From contig NZ_JACTOJ010000006.1 in NCBI RefSeq assembly GCF_032335695.1, forward strand, positions 124,001 to 188,000: DNA of 64,000 nt, written 5' to 3'. Positions within the stretch are counted from its first letter, which is position 1; each line of letters starts with the position of its first letter. This document shows positions 15,497 to 24,349 of this stretch, one piece after another. The notes under the pieces were generated by a model, which was given only the letters and a program-made list of their open reading frames with translations, was not told where the DNA came from and made no database searches. The position numbers and the translations under genes are program-made. Origin of the DNA: JACTOJ01 sp032335695 (GTDB lineage Bacteria > Bacillota > Clostridia > Clostridiales > Clostridiaceae).

Positions 15497-16144
15497 TCAA
15501 TTTTTTAACTGCTTTCTCATAATTTTAAATATGTTTTGTATTATTTTATCTCTAGTTTTATCATCCATTTCAATAAAGCTTATCCCGTAATAAAACTGTT
15601 TATCCTCTGCTTTTTCTTTTCTTACAACTTCTCCAAATATTTTTATATTTTCTCCCTCTATGGACATATTACCTAATATGAATTCATTTAAACTTAGTTC
15701 ATCAGCTGTCTTTAATCTGAAACCTCCGCCGCTTAAATCTACTAGCACTCCTGATAGATTTAAATCATCTTCTTTAATTTGTTCCAATTTTTTTCTATCA
15801 ATTTTATTAATTAATTTGCTGTATTTTATACTGTACCTTATATTTATTCTTACAAATTTTCTTCTTTGTATTTTTATTATATTTTTAGGCCTATCTAATA
15901 TCAGTACAGGAACATTTTGTTCTTTTTTTCTGGTTATCACTGTGGCAGTAAATTTATAAACATGTGTATTATCATAGTATATTACTTCTAATTGTTCTCC
16001 AACCTGTGGAGTTATATATACACCATCACGAACAGGCAAACTTATGCTTAAGTTTTCCTCATTAGTATCCTGTATTATACTTTTGAATGCCATATCATCC
16101 TTTAAAATTTCAACTCTGCTGTTAATGTTCAATTCAATGTCCAT
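15497..16144 (-). CDS. PilZ-domain c-di-GMP receptor, YcgR-like (flagellar brake)
   Basis: 215 aa: an N-terminal YcgR-type beta domain (about 1-95) and a C-terminal PilZ domain with the two c-di-GMP signatures, RRKFVR (about residues 97-102) and DLSGGGFRL (about 140-148). YcgR/MotI/DgrA proteins bind c-di-GMP and slow the motor. Its place inside the flagellar operon, between flhG and sigD, fits a motor-linked role. GGGGGT precedes the ATG closely. The ligand and motor effect are inferred from the family. Confidence 0.88.
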   Translation of the reverse strand: MDIELNINSRVEILKDDMAFKSIIQDTNEENLSISLPVRDGVYITPQVGEQLEVIYYDNTHVYKFTATVITRKKEQNVPVLILDRPKNIIKIQRRKFVRINIRYSIKYSKLINKIDRKKLEQIKEDDLNLSGVLVDLSGGGFRLKTADELSLNEFILGNMSIEGENIKIFGEVVRKEKAEDKQFYYGISFIEMDDKTRDKIIQNIFKIMRKQLKN

Positions 16145-16155
16145 AGATACCCCCG

Positions 16156-17013
16156 CTAAGAAAAAATATTAAAAACTTTTTTGAAAAATCCCTGAACACC
16201 TGTACCCTGGCTGCTGACCGGAAGTCCCATTATATTGTTTGCTATTCTTTCTAAATCCTTAGCCGCATCACAGCCTGGATATGAAACTACAAAGGGCTGC
16301 TGAGAACGAACCGCCATAACTACCTTTTTATCTTCAGAAATCATACCTAAGTATTGAAGTTCCATCTTTAAAAAATTTGATACAGCTCCATTAAACTTAT
16401 TATAAGTTACCAAGGCTTCTTTCTCATCTAGGGCCCTGTTTATAATAACTTTTGCTTTTGATTTAAGCCTAAAGTGATTTACCGCTTTAACTAAACTATA
16501 GGCATCTGTAAGAGATGTAGGTTCTGGAGTGGTTAGAATTATAAGTTCTTCGCAGCAAGCTATAAAACCAAGTACGCTTCTATTTATTCCAGCCCCAGTA
16601 TCCATAAGGATATAATCTAAATTGTCTAAGCTTGTCAGTTTTTCTAAAAAGCTGTTTCTTGTCTCTTCAGAAAAATCTTCAATCTTATTTAAGCCTGATC
16701 CAGCAGGAAGGAGCTTAACCCCAAATGGTCCTTCAATTACTACTTCTTCAATAGTTTTATTATTAACTATTATATCAAAAATATTGTATTTTGGCAAAAA
16801 GCCCATTAATACGTCATCATTCCCCATGCCTACATCCGCATCAATTATCATGACCCTGTTACCAAGCTTTTGAAGAGTTATAGCAAGGTTCACCACTAAA
16901 TTACTTTTTCCAACCCCGCCTTTTCCTGAAGTAACAGTAATAACCTTAGCTTTATTTGATTTTTGGGAGTTTCCTCCAGCCAATTTTCTAAGTTTTTCTG
17001 CTTGATCTAACAT
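16156..17013 (-). CDS. flhG: Flagellar number regulator FlhG (YlxH/FleN), MinD-like ATPase
   Basis: 285-aa ParA/MinD-type ATPase. The deviant Walker A SGKGGVGKSN lies near residues 29-38, preceded by the N-terminal QAEKLRKLA segment that in FlhG contacts FlhF and stimulates its GTPase. Later blocks include IIDADVGMGN (Walker A' region) and DYILMDTGAGI (Walker B), and a hydrophobic C-terminal helix (GFFKKVFNIFS) that resembles the MinD membrane-targeting sequence. With FlhF it sets flagellar number and placement. The ATG overlaps the end of flhF by 7 nt, indicating translational coupling. Confidence 0.93.
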   Translation of the reverse strand: MLDQAEKLRKLAGGNSQKSNKAKVITVTSGKGGVGKSNLVVNLAITLQKLGNRVMIIDADVGMGNDDVLMGFLPKYNIFDIIVNNKTIEEVVIEGPFGVKLLPAGSGLNKIEDFSEETRNSFLEKLTSLDNLDYILMDTGAGINRSVLGFIACCEELIILTTPEPTSLTDAYSLVKAVNHFRLKSKAKVIINRALDEKEALVTYNKFNGAVSNFLKMELQYLGMISEDKKVVMAVRSQQPFVVSYPGCDAAKDLERIANNIMGLPVSSQGTGVQGFFKKVFNIFS

Positions 17014-18200
17014 ACTGTTTCTTCTCCTAATATTAAATTACATATTTCATCAGAATCCATAGTTTTTATATCATCAGGTACATTTTGACCAGTAGTAACA
17101 AAATTCAACGGTTTTCCAGAATATTTTAATATATTCAGCAAAGAGCCATAAGTCGAAGTCTCATCCAATTTTGTTATTATAACACTGTTATAATTTAATA
17201 CTTTAAACCCTTCGGCAATAGCTTCAATGTCTTTAGTTTTAGTGGTGCAGCTCATAACCAAATTAATATTGGTAGAATTGGTTTTTTCTACAAATGCTCT
17301 TAATTCAGAGATTTGCATGGTATTTTTGCTGCTTCTTCCAGTAGTATCTACAAGCACTACATCGCAGTGTGACATTGATTCCAATGCCTTTTCCATTTCT
17401 TTCATGGTAATGACTACCGAGAAAGGTATGTTCATAATTTCTGCATAAGTTCTAAGCTGTTCTACCGCACCTATTCTATATGTGTCTACTGTTATTAACC
17501 CCACTGACTTTTTTTCAATAAGAGCTAATTTACCAGCTAGTTTTGCTATGGTTGTTGTTTTTCCCACACCAGTTGGACCTACAAGAACTACCACTCCATC
17601 CATATTTACTTTTGAAACCTTTATATAGCTCTTCACTATATTTTTTAATTTTTCTTTCTCATCTAATTCCGTCTTATCATTTTTTATTCTGGTTAAAACA
17701 TTCTTTATTATGTTTTCATCTATATCTGCATTTTCCAAATCCTTTTGCAATTTAGTTTTTCTTGCAGATTGAGTTTTGCTAGAGCCTTGAGTTATTTCAG
17801 AAAGCATATCCTTCATTTCTTGAAATTCTTTCATCAATAACTCATCTCTATTGGATGCTATGGAATTTTCTAATACTGGAGCCCCCAAACTAACTTCTCT
17901 TTGCTGCTGAATTTTGCTTATATCTTCCGCTGCTTTTTTTTCTTCACTATCCTTTTGTATTTTGTCATTTAATATCTGTTTTATAGTATCAATACTATTA
18001 TTATCTATATTTTTATATTCTTTTTTCTTCGTATCATCCACAGCAGCAGTTACCTCAATTATCTTTGGAGAAAACAGCCCTGAAATACCACCTTTTCTCA
18101 CTTTTCTTTGACTTACAATTACGGCTTCATTTCCTAACTCGTATCTTATCCTTGTCATAGCTTCATTCATGTTTTTTACTAAATACCTTTTTATAATCAT
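17007..18200 (-). CDS. flhF: Flagellar SRP-like GTPase FlhF
   Basis: 397-aa SRP-family GTPase. The N-terminal B domain (MIIKRYLVKNMNEAMTRIR) and a variable charged linker (about 80-160) precede the N and G domains; the P-loop GPTGVGKTTTIAKLAG lies near residue 206, followed by DTYRIGAVEQL, VDTTGRSSKN and the TKLDET guanine-specificity motif. FlhF recruits early flagellar components to the assembly site and is controlled by FlhG. Starts in a TAATG overlap with the flhA stop codon, so it is coupled to flhA translation. Confidence 0.95.
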   Translation of the reverse strand: MIIKRYLVKNMNEAMTRIRYELGNEAVIVSQRKVRKGGISGLFSPKIIEVTAAVDDTKKKEYKNIDNNSIDTIKQILNDKIQKDSEEKKAAEDISKIQQQREVSLGAPVLENSIASNRDELLMKEFQEMKDMLSEITQGSSKTQSARKTKLQKDLENADIDENIIKNVLTRIKNDKTELDEKEKLKNIVKSYIKVSKVNMDGVVVLVGPTGVGKTTTIAKLAGKLALIEKKSVGLITVDTYRIGAVEQLRTYAEIMNIPFSVVITMKEMEKALESMSHCDVVLVDTTGRSSKNTMQISELRAFVEKTNSTNINLVMSCTTKTKDIEAIAEGFKVLNYNSVIITKLDETSTYGSLLNILKYSGKPLNFVTTGQNVPDDIKTMDSDEICNLILGEETVC

Positions 18201-20275
18201 TAGACAGTCACGACTCCTTCTGCTCTAATTTCAACATCGTTAGGTATCTCATTTAAAGACAGCACAACTATGTTAGGGTACACCATTTCTATAAGCCTTC
18301 TAAAGGCTGGCCTTATTTTTGGAGAAACTAATAATATAGGTACATTATCATAAAAATTAACGCTCTCCATAATATTCTTTATAGCTGCCAGTATAGCCCC
18401 TGTTGTATTAGGATCTAAGGCTGGGAAAGTTCCCTGCACAGATTTTTGAAGGTTATTTGCTATAGTGTCCTCTAATTTAGGATCTAATGTAGCCACTGTG
18501 ATTGCTCTATTTTCATCTATTAATGGATTGCATATTGTTCTAGCTAATGCAAATCTAACATATTCAGTTAGAAGTTCAATATCTTTAGTAACTCTCGAAT
18601 TATCAGCCAAGGATTCTAATATTGTAACCATATCCTTTATTGGAACCTTTTCCTTAAGCAGGCTTTGAAGCACTTTCTGCAATTCTCCTATGGTCATCAA
18701 ATCTGGTATAAGTTCTTCAACCACAGCACTGTATTTTTCCTTAACAGATTCTATTATCATCTTAACTTCCTGTCTGCCCAATAGCTCATAGGAATGAGCT
18801 TTAATTGTCTCAGTAAGATGAGTAACCATTACTGTTATAGGATCAACTACTGTGAGGCCTTTTATTTCAGCTTCTTCTCTCTGATCTTTATTTATCCAGA
18901 CAGCTGGAAGTCCAAAAGTAGGCTCCATAGTCCTGATACCAGGTATTTCTGCAATTTCATTTGTAGGATCCATGCATAAAAGCATATTAGGCATTAATTC
19001 TGAAGATGCTATTACTGTTCCTCTAATTTTAATAACATATTCATTAGTTTTTAATTGAAGGTTGTCCCTTATTCGTATAGGTTGTACAACAACTCCCATC
19101 TCTATAGCACACTGCCTTCTAACGGAAGATATTCTCTGAAGCAAATCTCCTCCTGAAACTTCATCAGCTAAAGGAATAAGACCATAACCTATCTCTACTT
19201 CCATAGGCTCCACAGAAATTAGATTCATTACATTCTCTGGTTCTTTTCTTTCAGTTTCTATTATTTGCGCTTCTTCATGAGCTTTTTCCATAATTGCTTT
19301 TTCCTCTTCATCTTTTCTAAGGAAATATGCTCCTAAACCAATAGAGATTGAAAGTACTAAAAATGGTATGGTTGGAAATCCCGGTATAAAAGCCAACAAT
19401 CCAAGTATTGCAGAGGCAATAGCTAGTACCTTTGGGAACGCTATAAACTGCTTTGCAAGTACATTACCAAAATTGTCTTCTCCACCTGAACGAGTAACTA
19501 GAATACCTGAAGCTACAGATATTAGAAGAGCAGGAATCTGGCTCACAAGTCCATCACCTATGGAAAGACGTACAAAAGTTGTAGCTGCCTTTGAGATATC
19601 ATAATTCATCATTACGACACCTATTATTATTCCTCCAAGCACATTAATCATGGTTATTACAATTCCGGCTATGGCATCACCTTTTACGAACTTAGATGCA
19701 CCATCCATAGCTCCATAAAAATCAGCTTCTTTCTGAAGGTTTTCTCTTCTCTTCCTAGCCCCTGCCTCGTCAATTAGTCCTGCACTTAAATCTGCATCTA
19801 TGCTCATCTGTTTTCCAGGCATAGCATCCAATGTAAATCTGGCAGATACTTCTGCTACTCTTCCTGCACCATTAGTTATAACTACGAATTGGACAACTAT
19901 TATAATAAGAAATATGATTATTCCCACCACGTAATTGTTACCAACTACGAAGCTTCCAAAGGCTTCAATTATTTTTCCAGCATCAGCTTGACTCAATATA
20001 AGTCTTGTAGAGGATATGTTAAGCGCCAATCTAAAAAGTGTAGTTATAAGTAGCATGGTAGGAAATACAGAAAACTCTAATACGTCAGTAGTGAACATAG
20101 TGAGTAGTATAATTACCATGGCGATGCTTATATTGGTTGCTATGAGAATATCCATAATCCAAGTAGGCAAAGGTATTATAATCATTAAGATAATACCAAT
20201 TACGCCAAAGGCAACAACAGTATCAAATTGGTTTTTAATGCTAAAGCTTCTTTTAGTGTTGTTATTAACAGCCAA
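18200..20275 (-). CDS. flhA: Flagellar export gate protein FlhA
   Basis: 691-aa component of the flagellar type III export gate. The N-terminal half contains about eight transmembrane helices and the FHIPEP family signature (RVAEVSARFTLDAMPGKQM) near residue 147; the C-terminal half is the soluble domain (FlhA-C) that receives export substrates and chaperones, ending in VVTV. Translation probably starts at TTG 20275, because AAAGGGTG lies 6 nt upstream; the in-frame GTG at 20284 is part of that site. Lies between fliR-flhB and flhF, all very closely spaced. Confidence 0.95.
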   Translation of the reverse strand: MAVNNNTKRSFSIKNQFDTVVAFGVIGIILMIIIPLPTWIMDILIATNISIAMVIILLTMFTTDVLEFSVFPTMLLITTLFRLALNISSTRLILSQADAGKIIEAFGSFVVGNNYVVGIIIFLIIIVVQFVVITNGAGRVAEVSARFTLDAMPGKQMSIDADLSAGLIDEAGARKRRENLQKEADFYGAMDGASKFVKGDAIAGIVITMINVLGGIIIGVVMMNYDISKAATTFVRLSIGDGLVSQIPALLISVASGILVTRSGGEDNFGNVLAKQFIAFPKVLAIASAILGLLAFIPGFPTIPFLVLSISIGLGAYFLRKDEEEKAIMEKAHEEAQIIETERKEPENVMNLISVEPMEVEIGYGLIPLADEVSGGDLLQRISSVRRQCAIEMGVVVQPIRIRDNLQLKTNEYVIKIRGTVIASSELMPNMLLCMDPTNEIAEIPGIRTMEPTFGLPAVWINKDQREEAEIKGLTVVDPITVMVTHLTETIKAHSYELLGRQEVKMIIESVKEKYSAVVEELIPDLMTIGELQKVLQSLLKEKVPIKDMVTILESLADNSRVTKDIELLTEYVRFALARTICNPLIDENRAITVATLDPKLEDTIANNLQKSVQGTFPALDPNTTGAILAAIKNIMESVNFYDNVPILLVSPKIRPAFRRLIEMVYPNIVVLSLNEIPNDVEIRAEGVVTV

Positions 20276-20294
20276 TAATATCACCCTTTATAAT

Positions 20295-22136
20295 TTATTT
20301 ATGATTGCTTTTTTTCTTCATTTTAAACACAACAGCTAGTATTTCAGCTACAGCCTGATACATGTTGACTGGGATTTGAGAATCCAGCTCAACTTCTTCA
20401 TATATCATCCTGGCTAAAGGTTTATTTTCTATTATTGGAACCTCATTTTCTTTTGCGATTTCTTTTATTTTTAAGGCGGTAATATCAGTTCCTTTGGCAA
20501 CCAATATTGGTGCCTCGCTTTCTTTATCATCGTACTTCAATGCTACTGCTATATGAGTAGGGTTCGTAATAACCACTGTAGCATCTGGAACTGCAGCCAT
20601 CATTCTTCTTCTGGATATTTCTCTTTGCTTTTGCTTTATTTTCCCCTTAATTTGAGGATCACCTTCACTTTGCTTAAACTCTTCTTTAATTTCCTGCTTA
20701 GTCATTCTAAGATCTTTTCTATAATTATATTTCTGATATATAAAGTCCACAACCGCTATAATGATGGATGCGATGGTAATCTTTATAAATATGCCAATAA
20801 CTATTTTACTAAATTGTATAGGTATTTCTGAAATACTCATATTGCCCATATTCATTATGTCATTGTAATTGTCCTTAACATAGCCATAGCCTATATAGCC
20901 AACTACAGTTATGATGACTATTTGCTTTAAAGTCTCCACCAGCGTTTTAGGTGAAAATATCCTTTTTAATCCTGATAATGGATTTATTTTAGAAAAACTT
21001 GGTTTTATAGGTTCTCCTGTAAATAAAAAACCAGTTTGAGCAAAACTAGACACTATTCCCATAAGCATTATTGGAAGCACAATGGGAAGAAATATCATTG
21101 CCATTTCATATATAAACATCAATGATACTTGACTTAATTTAACAAAGCTCATATTATCTTTAAAGTTTTGGGTAAAAAAGTATATTAAAATTGCTTTAAA
21201 ACTTTTTCCAACATAAGGGCCTACTATAGATATTACTAAAGTGCAGGCAAGTAAAGTAAAAGAAAGTCCAATATCTTTACTTCTGGCTAGCTGACCCTTT
21301 TTCCTAGCATCGCTTTTCTTTTTAGGGGTAGCCTCTTCTGTTTTATCTTCAGATGCAAATATCAATATTCCTGGAATTGCCTTAAATATATCATTGTATA
21401 TCTGAGGAATATTATTAAAAGCGTTTATCATAAAATTTATGAATATAGGTATGGCTAAAGATACAGATAAGAAACCTATTAATATCTTTACAGGAAGACC
21501 AAGTATCATAATATTAAGCTGCGGAACTGTTCTTGAAACGAGTCCCATGGTTATATCTGTCAGAAGTATTATAAACACTATGGGTATGGCAATTTTTAGC
21601 CCTAGAGCAAAATAGCTTGTAATAGCATTTATACCCGCCATTATGGTTTCATTAAATATGATGGTTTTTCCTATACCTACAATTTTAAAGCTTTGTACTA
21701 ATGCTTTTATTAGCATATGGTGCCCATCTATTAATAAAAACACTATAAAGCTCACCCAATACATTAATCTTTGAATTAAAGTTGTACTAGTTTCTGAATT
21801 TGGATCAAACATGGTGGCCATGGATAGTCCTATTTGTATATCTATCATCTGCCCAGCCATACTGAAAACCAAAAAACAAATATTTGTGATAGCTCCTAAA
21901 AATAATCCTGTAATAACCTCATTAATCATAAAAAAATATATACTAAAATTTGAATCTATAGAATTCACAGCTGTAACATCTATAGATGGAACAATAATCA
22001 TGGCTATTACAGCAGAAAAAAATGCTTTCATAATTGCCGGTGTTCCCTTTGGGAAAAAAATAGGCACTAATGCAGTAAAAGTAACCATTCTTAAAAATAT
22101 TAATAAAAGTGCTATGTAATACGATGTGCTTACCAA
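20295..22136 (-). CDS. fliR-flhB: Fused flagellar export proteins FliR-FlhB
   Basis: One uninterrupted 613-aa frame encodes two export-gate proteins. Residues 1 to about 258 are FliR (six hydrophobic segments, GQMIDIQIGLSMATMFDP motif). FlhB begins near residue 262 (SEDKTEEATPKKKSDARKKGQ), continues with four membrane helices, and ends with the cytoplasmic domain carrying the autocleavage motif NPTH at 525-528. FlhB switches export specificity from rod/hook to filament proteins by cleavage after the Asn; FliR is part of the core export channel with FliP and FliQ. Fusions of this kind are known in clostridia. No internal stop, frameshift or Shine-Dalgarno was seen at the junction (near 21355), so this is a real fusion. 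Confidence 0.95.
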   Translation of the reverse strand: MVSTSYYIALLLIFLRMVTFTALVPIFFPKGTPAIMKAFFSAVIAMIIVPSIDVTAVNSIDSNFSIYFFMINEVITGLFLGAITNICFLVFSMAGQMIDIQIGLSMATMFDPNSETSTTLIQRLMYWVSFIVFLLIDGHHMLIKALVQSFKIVGIGKTIIFNETIMAGINAITSYFALGLKIAIPIVFIILLTDITMGLVSRTVPQLNIMILGLPVKILIGFLSVSLAIPIFINFMINAFNNIPQIYNDIFKAIPGILIFASEDKTEEATPKKKSDARKKGQLARSKDIGLSFTLLACTLVISIVGPYVGKSFKAILIYFFTQNFKDNMSFVKLSQVSLMFIYEMAMIFLPIVLPIMLMGIVSSFAQTGFLFTGEPIKPSFSKINPLSGLKRIFSPKTLVETLKQIVIITVVGYIGYGYVKDNYNDIMNMGNMSISEIPIQFSKIVIGIFIKITIASIIIAVVDFIYQKYNYRKDLRMTKQEIKEEFKQSEGDPQIKGKIKQKQREISRRRMMAAVPDATVVITNPTHIAVALKYDDKESEAPILVAKGTDITALKIKEIAKENEVPIIENKPLARMIYEEVELDSQIPVNMYQAVAEILAVVFKMKKKSNHK

Positions 22137-22150
22137 CTTTATCCTCCTGC

Positions 22151-22420
22151 CTATTTAGTTACCTGAGTTATGAGATCGAATATTCTTACTGTAAAATCCA
22201 TTATTTTGTGGAGCATCCATCCTCCTGCTATAAGTCCTATAACAGCTATTGCTATAAGCTTAGGAACAAATGTTAAAGTCTGCTCCTGAATAGATGTAGT
22301 TGCTTGAAAAATACTTATTAACAAACCTATCACTACTGATACTATAAGTATTGGCGCCGATACCAATAATCCTGTAGTAATAGCATCCTTTACAATTCCC
22401 ACCAGTAAATTTTCATTCAT
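22151..22420 (-). CDS. fliQ: Flagellar export protein FliQ
   Basis: 89-aa integral membrane protein of the export channel with two transmembrane helices (GLLVSAPILIVSVVIGLLISIFQ and PKLIAIAVIGLIAGGWML) joined by the conserved QATTSIQEQTLTF loop. Size and sequence are typical. It assembles with FliP and FliR; the neighbours are exactly those genes. GAGGTG lies about 9 nt before the ATG. Confidence 0.95.
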   Translation of the reverse strand: MNENLLVGIVKDAITTGLLVSAPILIVSVVIGLLISIFQATTSIQEQTLTFVPKLIAIAVIGLIAGGWMLHKIMDFTVRIFDLITQVTK

Positions 22421-22431
22421 ACATTATCACC

Positions 22432-23202
22432 TCACGAAAAACTTAATACTAAGCTCTTAACAAGCAGGTACCATCCATCTACCATAACAAATAAAATTAA
22501 TTTAAATGGAAGTGATACCATAGACGGAGGCAGCATGAACATACCCATGGACATAAGTACACTAGCTACAACTAAATCAATAATTAAAAATGGTATATAC
22601 AAAAGAAAACCTATGGTAAATGCAGTTTTCAGTTCGCTAATGGCAAAAGCAGGTATAACTACATATAATGGCACATTGTCTTTTGTAGCGTCCTTAATAT
22701 TAGACATATCAATGAAAAGTTTTAAATCCTTTTGCCTAGTCTGCTTAAGCATAAAGGTTCTAAGCGGTTTAGCCCCTTCATCTATAGCTTGCTGCTGAGT
22801 GATTTTATTATTCAAATAGGGTTGTATGGCATTATTATTTATCTGAATATATGTAGGAGCCATAATAAATATGGTAAGAAAAATTGCAAGCCCAACCAAC
22901 ACTTGATTAGGTATTGACTGCTGTGCTCCCAGCGCTCCTTTTAGGAAAGAAAAAGTTACAATTATCCTTGTAAAACTTGTCATCATAATTATGATTGATG
23001 GCAACATGGACAATATGGTTAATAAAATCAGCAGTTGAATATTATTAACATAATCTTTGGGAGTAGTTCCTCCTCCATTAACAGAAAAGTTTACATTTGG
23101 CACAGTAACTTGTGCTGGAGCTGCGTATGCTGTTTTATTTATTGCCAATAAGCCTATTGTAATTATACAAATAAGCAGTGCTAACCGTCTTAATTTACTC
23201 AT
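22432..23202 (-). CDS. fliP: Flagellar export protein FliP
   Basis: 256-aa export-gate protein. A cleavable signal peptide is visible (basic start, hydrophobic LALLICIITIGLLAI, TAYAAPA near residue 30). Four transmembrane helices follow, with the FliP signatures ILTILSMLPSIIIMMTSFTRIIV and FLLYIPFLIIDLVVASVLMSMGMFMLPP. FliP forms the pentameric core of the export channel. Its ATG overlaps the fliO stop by 4 nt, showing coupling. Confidence 0.96.
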   Translation of the reverse strand: MSKLRRLALLICIITIGLLAINKTAYAAPAQVTVPNVNFSVNGGGTTPKDYVNNIQLLILLTILSMLPSIIIMMTSFTRIIVTFSFLKGALGAQQSIPNQVLVGLAIFLTIFIMAPTYIQINNNAIQPYLNNKITQQQAIDEGAKPLRTFMLKQTRQKDLKLFIDMSNIKDATKDNVPLYVVIPAFAISELKTAFTIGFLLYIPFLIIDLVVASVLMSMGMFMLPPSMVSLPFKLILFVMVDGWYLLVKSLVLSFS

Positions 23203-23552
23203 TGCTTATCTTTCCTTTTTTTCTTTATTTTTGCTATAAATTCATTTATGCTACTAAATTGATCTATATTTTGCTTAACTTCTAATTTCTGCAGTTCGTC
23301 CTCTTCCATTTCTTTTAAAATTTTTATTTCTCCAGCAGCAGAGGAAATTAAATATCCCTTATCTCCAACTTTTACAATAAGAAGAATGTTATCTTTAGAC
23401 AAAGCTGTTCTTTCCAGAATACTAATAGCTTTTCCATTCTGAAATTTTACTAATTTATTTCCTCCATATTTTAAAACTGTATGTATTAAAAAAATTATAA
23501 AAGGAAGAAAAAATAATATTTCTAAGATCATAGTCCACAAGTTAATATCCAT
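23199..23552 (-). CDS. fliO: Flagellar biosynthesis protein FliO (FliZ-type)
   Basis: 117-aa bitopic protein with one N-terminal transmembrane helix (residues 8-26) and a small cytoplasmic domain with the FliO pattern ILERTALSKDNILLIVKVGDKGYLI, followed by a lysine-rich end. FliO helps assemble the FliP ring. Its position directly before fliP, overlapping it, supports the call; sequence conservation of FliO is generally weak. Confidence 0.85.
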   Translation of the reverse strand: MDINLWTMILEILFFLPFIIFLIHTVLKYGGNKLVKFQNGKAISILERTALSKDNILLIVKVGDKGYLISSAAGEIKILKEMEEDELQKLEVKQNIDQFSSINEFIAKIKKKRKDKQ

Positions 23553-23561
23553 AATAATTCC

Positions 23562-24044
23562 TTAATCTATTATAAAACTAGTAAAGCTGACACTGGTTAC
23601 TATGCCCTTTGATAAAAGAGAATTTATGCTGGTTATTATATCTTTTTTAAGTGCATCTGAACCTTGTCCTTGTAATTGATCTTTAGTTTTTTGTCTGATA
23701 GTGCTTATTATAGCATCCTTAATAGCTGGAGTTTTTGATGTAAGCTCATCAGGAAGCTTCTTGTTAGTAGAATCATAGGCCAAATTTATAGTTACCTGCA
23801 AATGCTTATCTTCATCCTTATCCGCAAGATTAACTGTAAATTCACCTGCATCGAAATAAGTTTCTACAATAGAGGTCTTTTCTACAGAAGCAGTTGAAGA
23901 AGTACTAGGCGCTTTCTTAAAGCCAAGCATATAGCCTCCAAATCCAGCTCCTCCCGCTAAAATTAAGCCTAAAAAAACAACTATTATTACTTTAAATAAA
24001 TTTCCGCCTGATTTCTCTTTTTTCTCTTTTTTATTTTCGCTCAT
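23562..24044 (-). CDS. fliL: Flagellar basal body-associated protein FliL
   Basis: 160 aa: a lysine-rich N-terminus, one transmembrane helix (VIIVVFLGLILAGGAGFGGYMLG, about 19-41), then an extracellular FliL domain beginning with YFDAGEFTVNLAD and ending at a hydrophobic C-terminus (SVSFTSFIID). FliL surrounds the stator and supports torque generation. Located between flbD and fliO as in many Firmicutes. No stator genes (motA/motB) are in the window. Confidence 0.9.
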   Translation of the reverse strand: MSENKKEKKEKSGGNLFKVIIVVFLGLILAGGAGFGGYMLGFKKAPSTSSTASVEKTSIVETYFDAGEFTVNLADKDEDKHLQVTINLAYDSTNKKLPDELTSKTPAIKDAIISTIRQKTKDQLQGQGSDALKKDIITSINSLLSKGIVTSVSFTSFIID

Positions 24045-24060
24045 AATAATACTCCCTTCG

Positions 24061-24246
24061 CTAGTCAGTATATATCTTTCTCTTGTATTCTATAACCTGA
24101 TGCAGTATTTGCTGACTATTTCCTTGAACCACATATTTTCTACCGTTAGTAAGAGTAATTAAGCATTCAGGAATATCTTCTACCTTTTCAATGTGATCCG
24201 CATTAAGTATAAATTCTTTTCCGTCTAATGCTGTAACTTTTATCAT
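24061..24246 (-). CDS. flbD: FlbD-family flagellar protein
   Basis: 61-aa protein of the small Firmicute/spirochaete FlbD family, which follows flgE in many flagellar operons. Visible family traits are the start MIKVTALDGKEFILNADHIE, a central LTNGRKYVVQ strand and a basic C-terminus. Its biochemical role is not established. It is unrelated to the Caulobacter NtrC-type FlbD. GGAGG lies before the ATG. A stable hairpin separates it from flgE. Confidence 0.88.
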   Translation of the reverse strand: MIKVTALDGKEFILNADHIEKVEDIPECLITLTNGRKYVVQGNSQQILHQVIEYKRKIYTD

Positions 24247-24306
24247 AATTTCCTCCTACATTAGAGATTTCAACCTAAAATTAAGGCAATTTATTAATTT
24301 AATAGA

Positions 24307-24333
24307 GAACACCTGTAGTTAATACAAGTATTC
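24307..24333 (-). other. Intercistronic hairpin between flgE and flbD
   Basis: On the minus strand GAATACTTGTA pairs with TACAGGTGTTC over 11 bp (two G-U pairs) around a 5-nt loop. It lacks a following T-run, so it is more likely an mRNA stability or processing element than a full terminator. It lies in the 103-nt gap after the hook protein gene. Confidence 0.55.
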
Positions 24334-24349
24334 CCCATTTATTATTTCT

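Noticed and set aside
20295..22136. FliR-FlhB junction as a frameshift or missing stop codon
   Set aside because: The frame is continuous, no Shine-Dalgarno or start is placed for a separate FlhB, and fusions of this type are known in clostridia.
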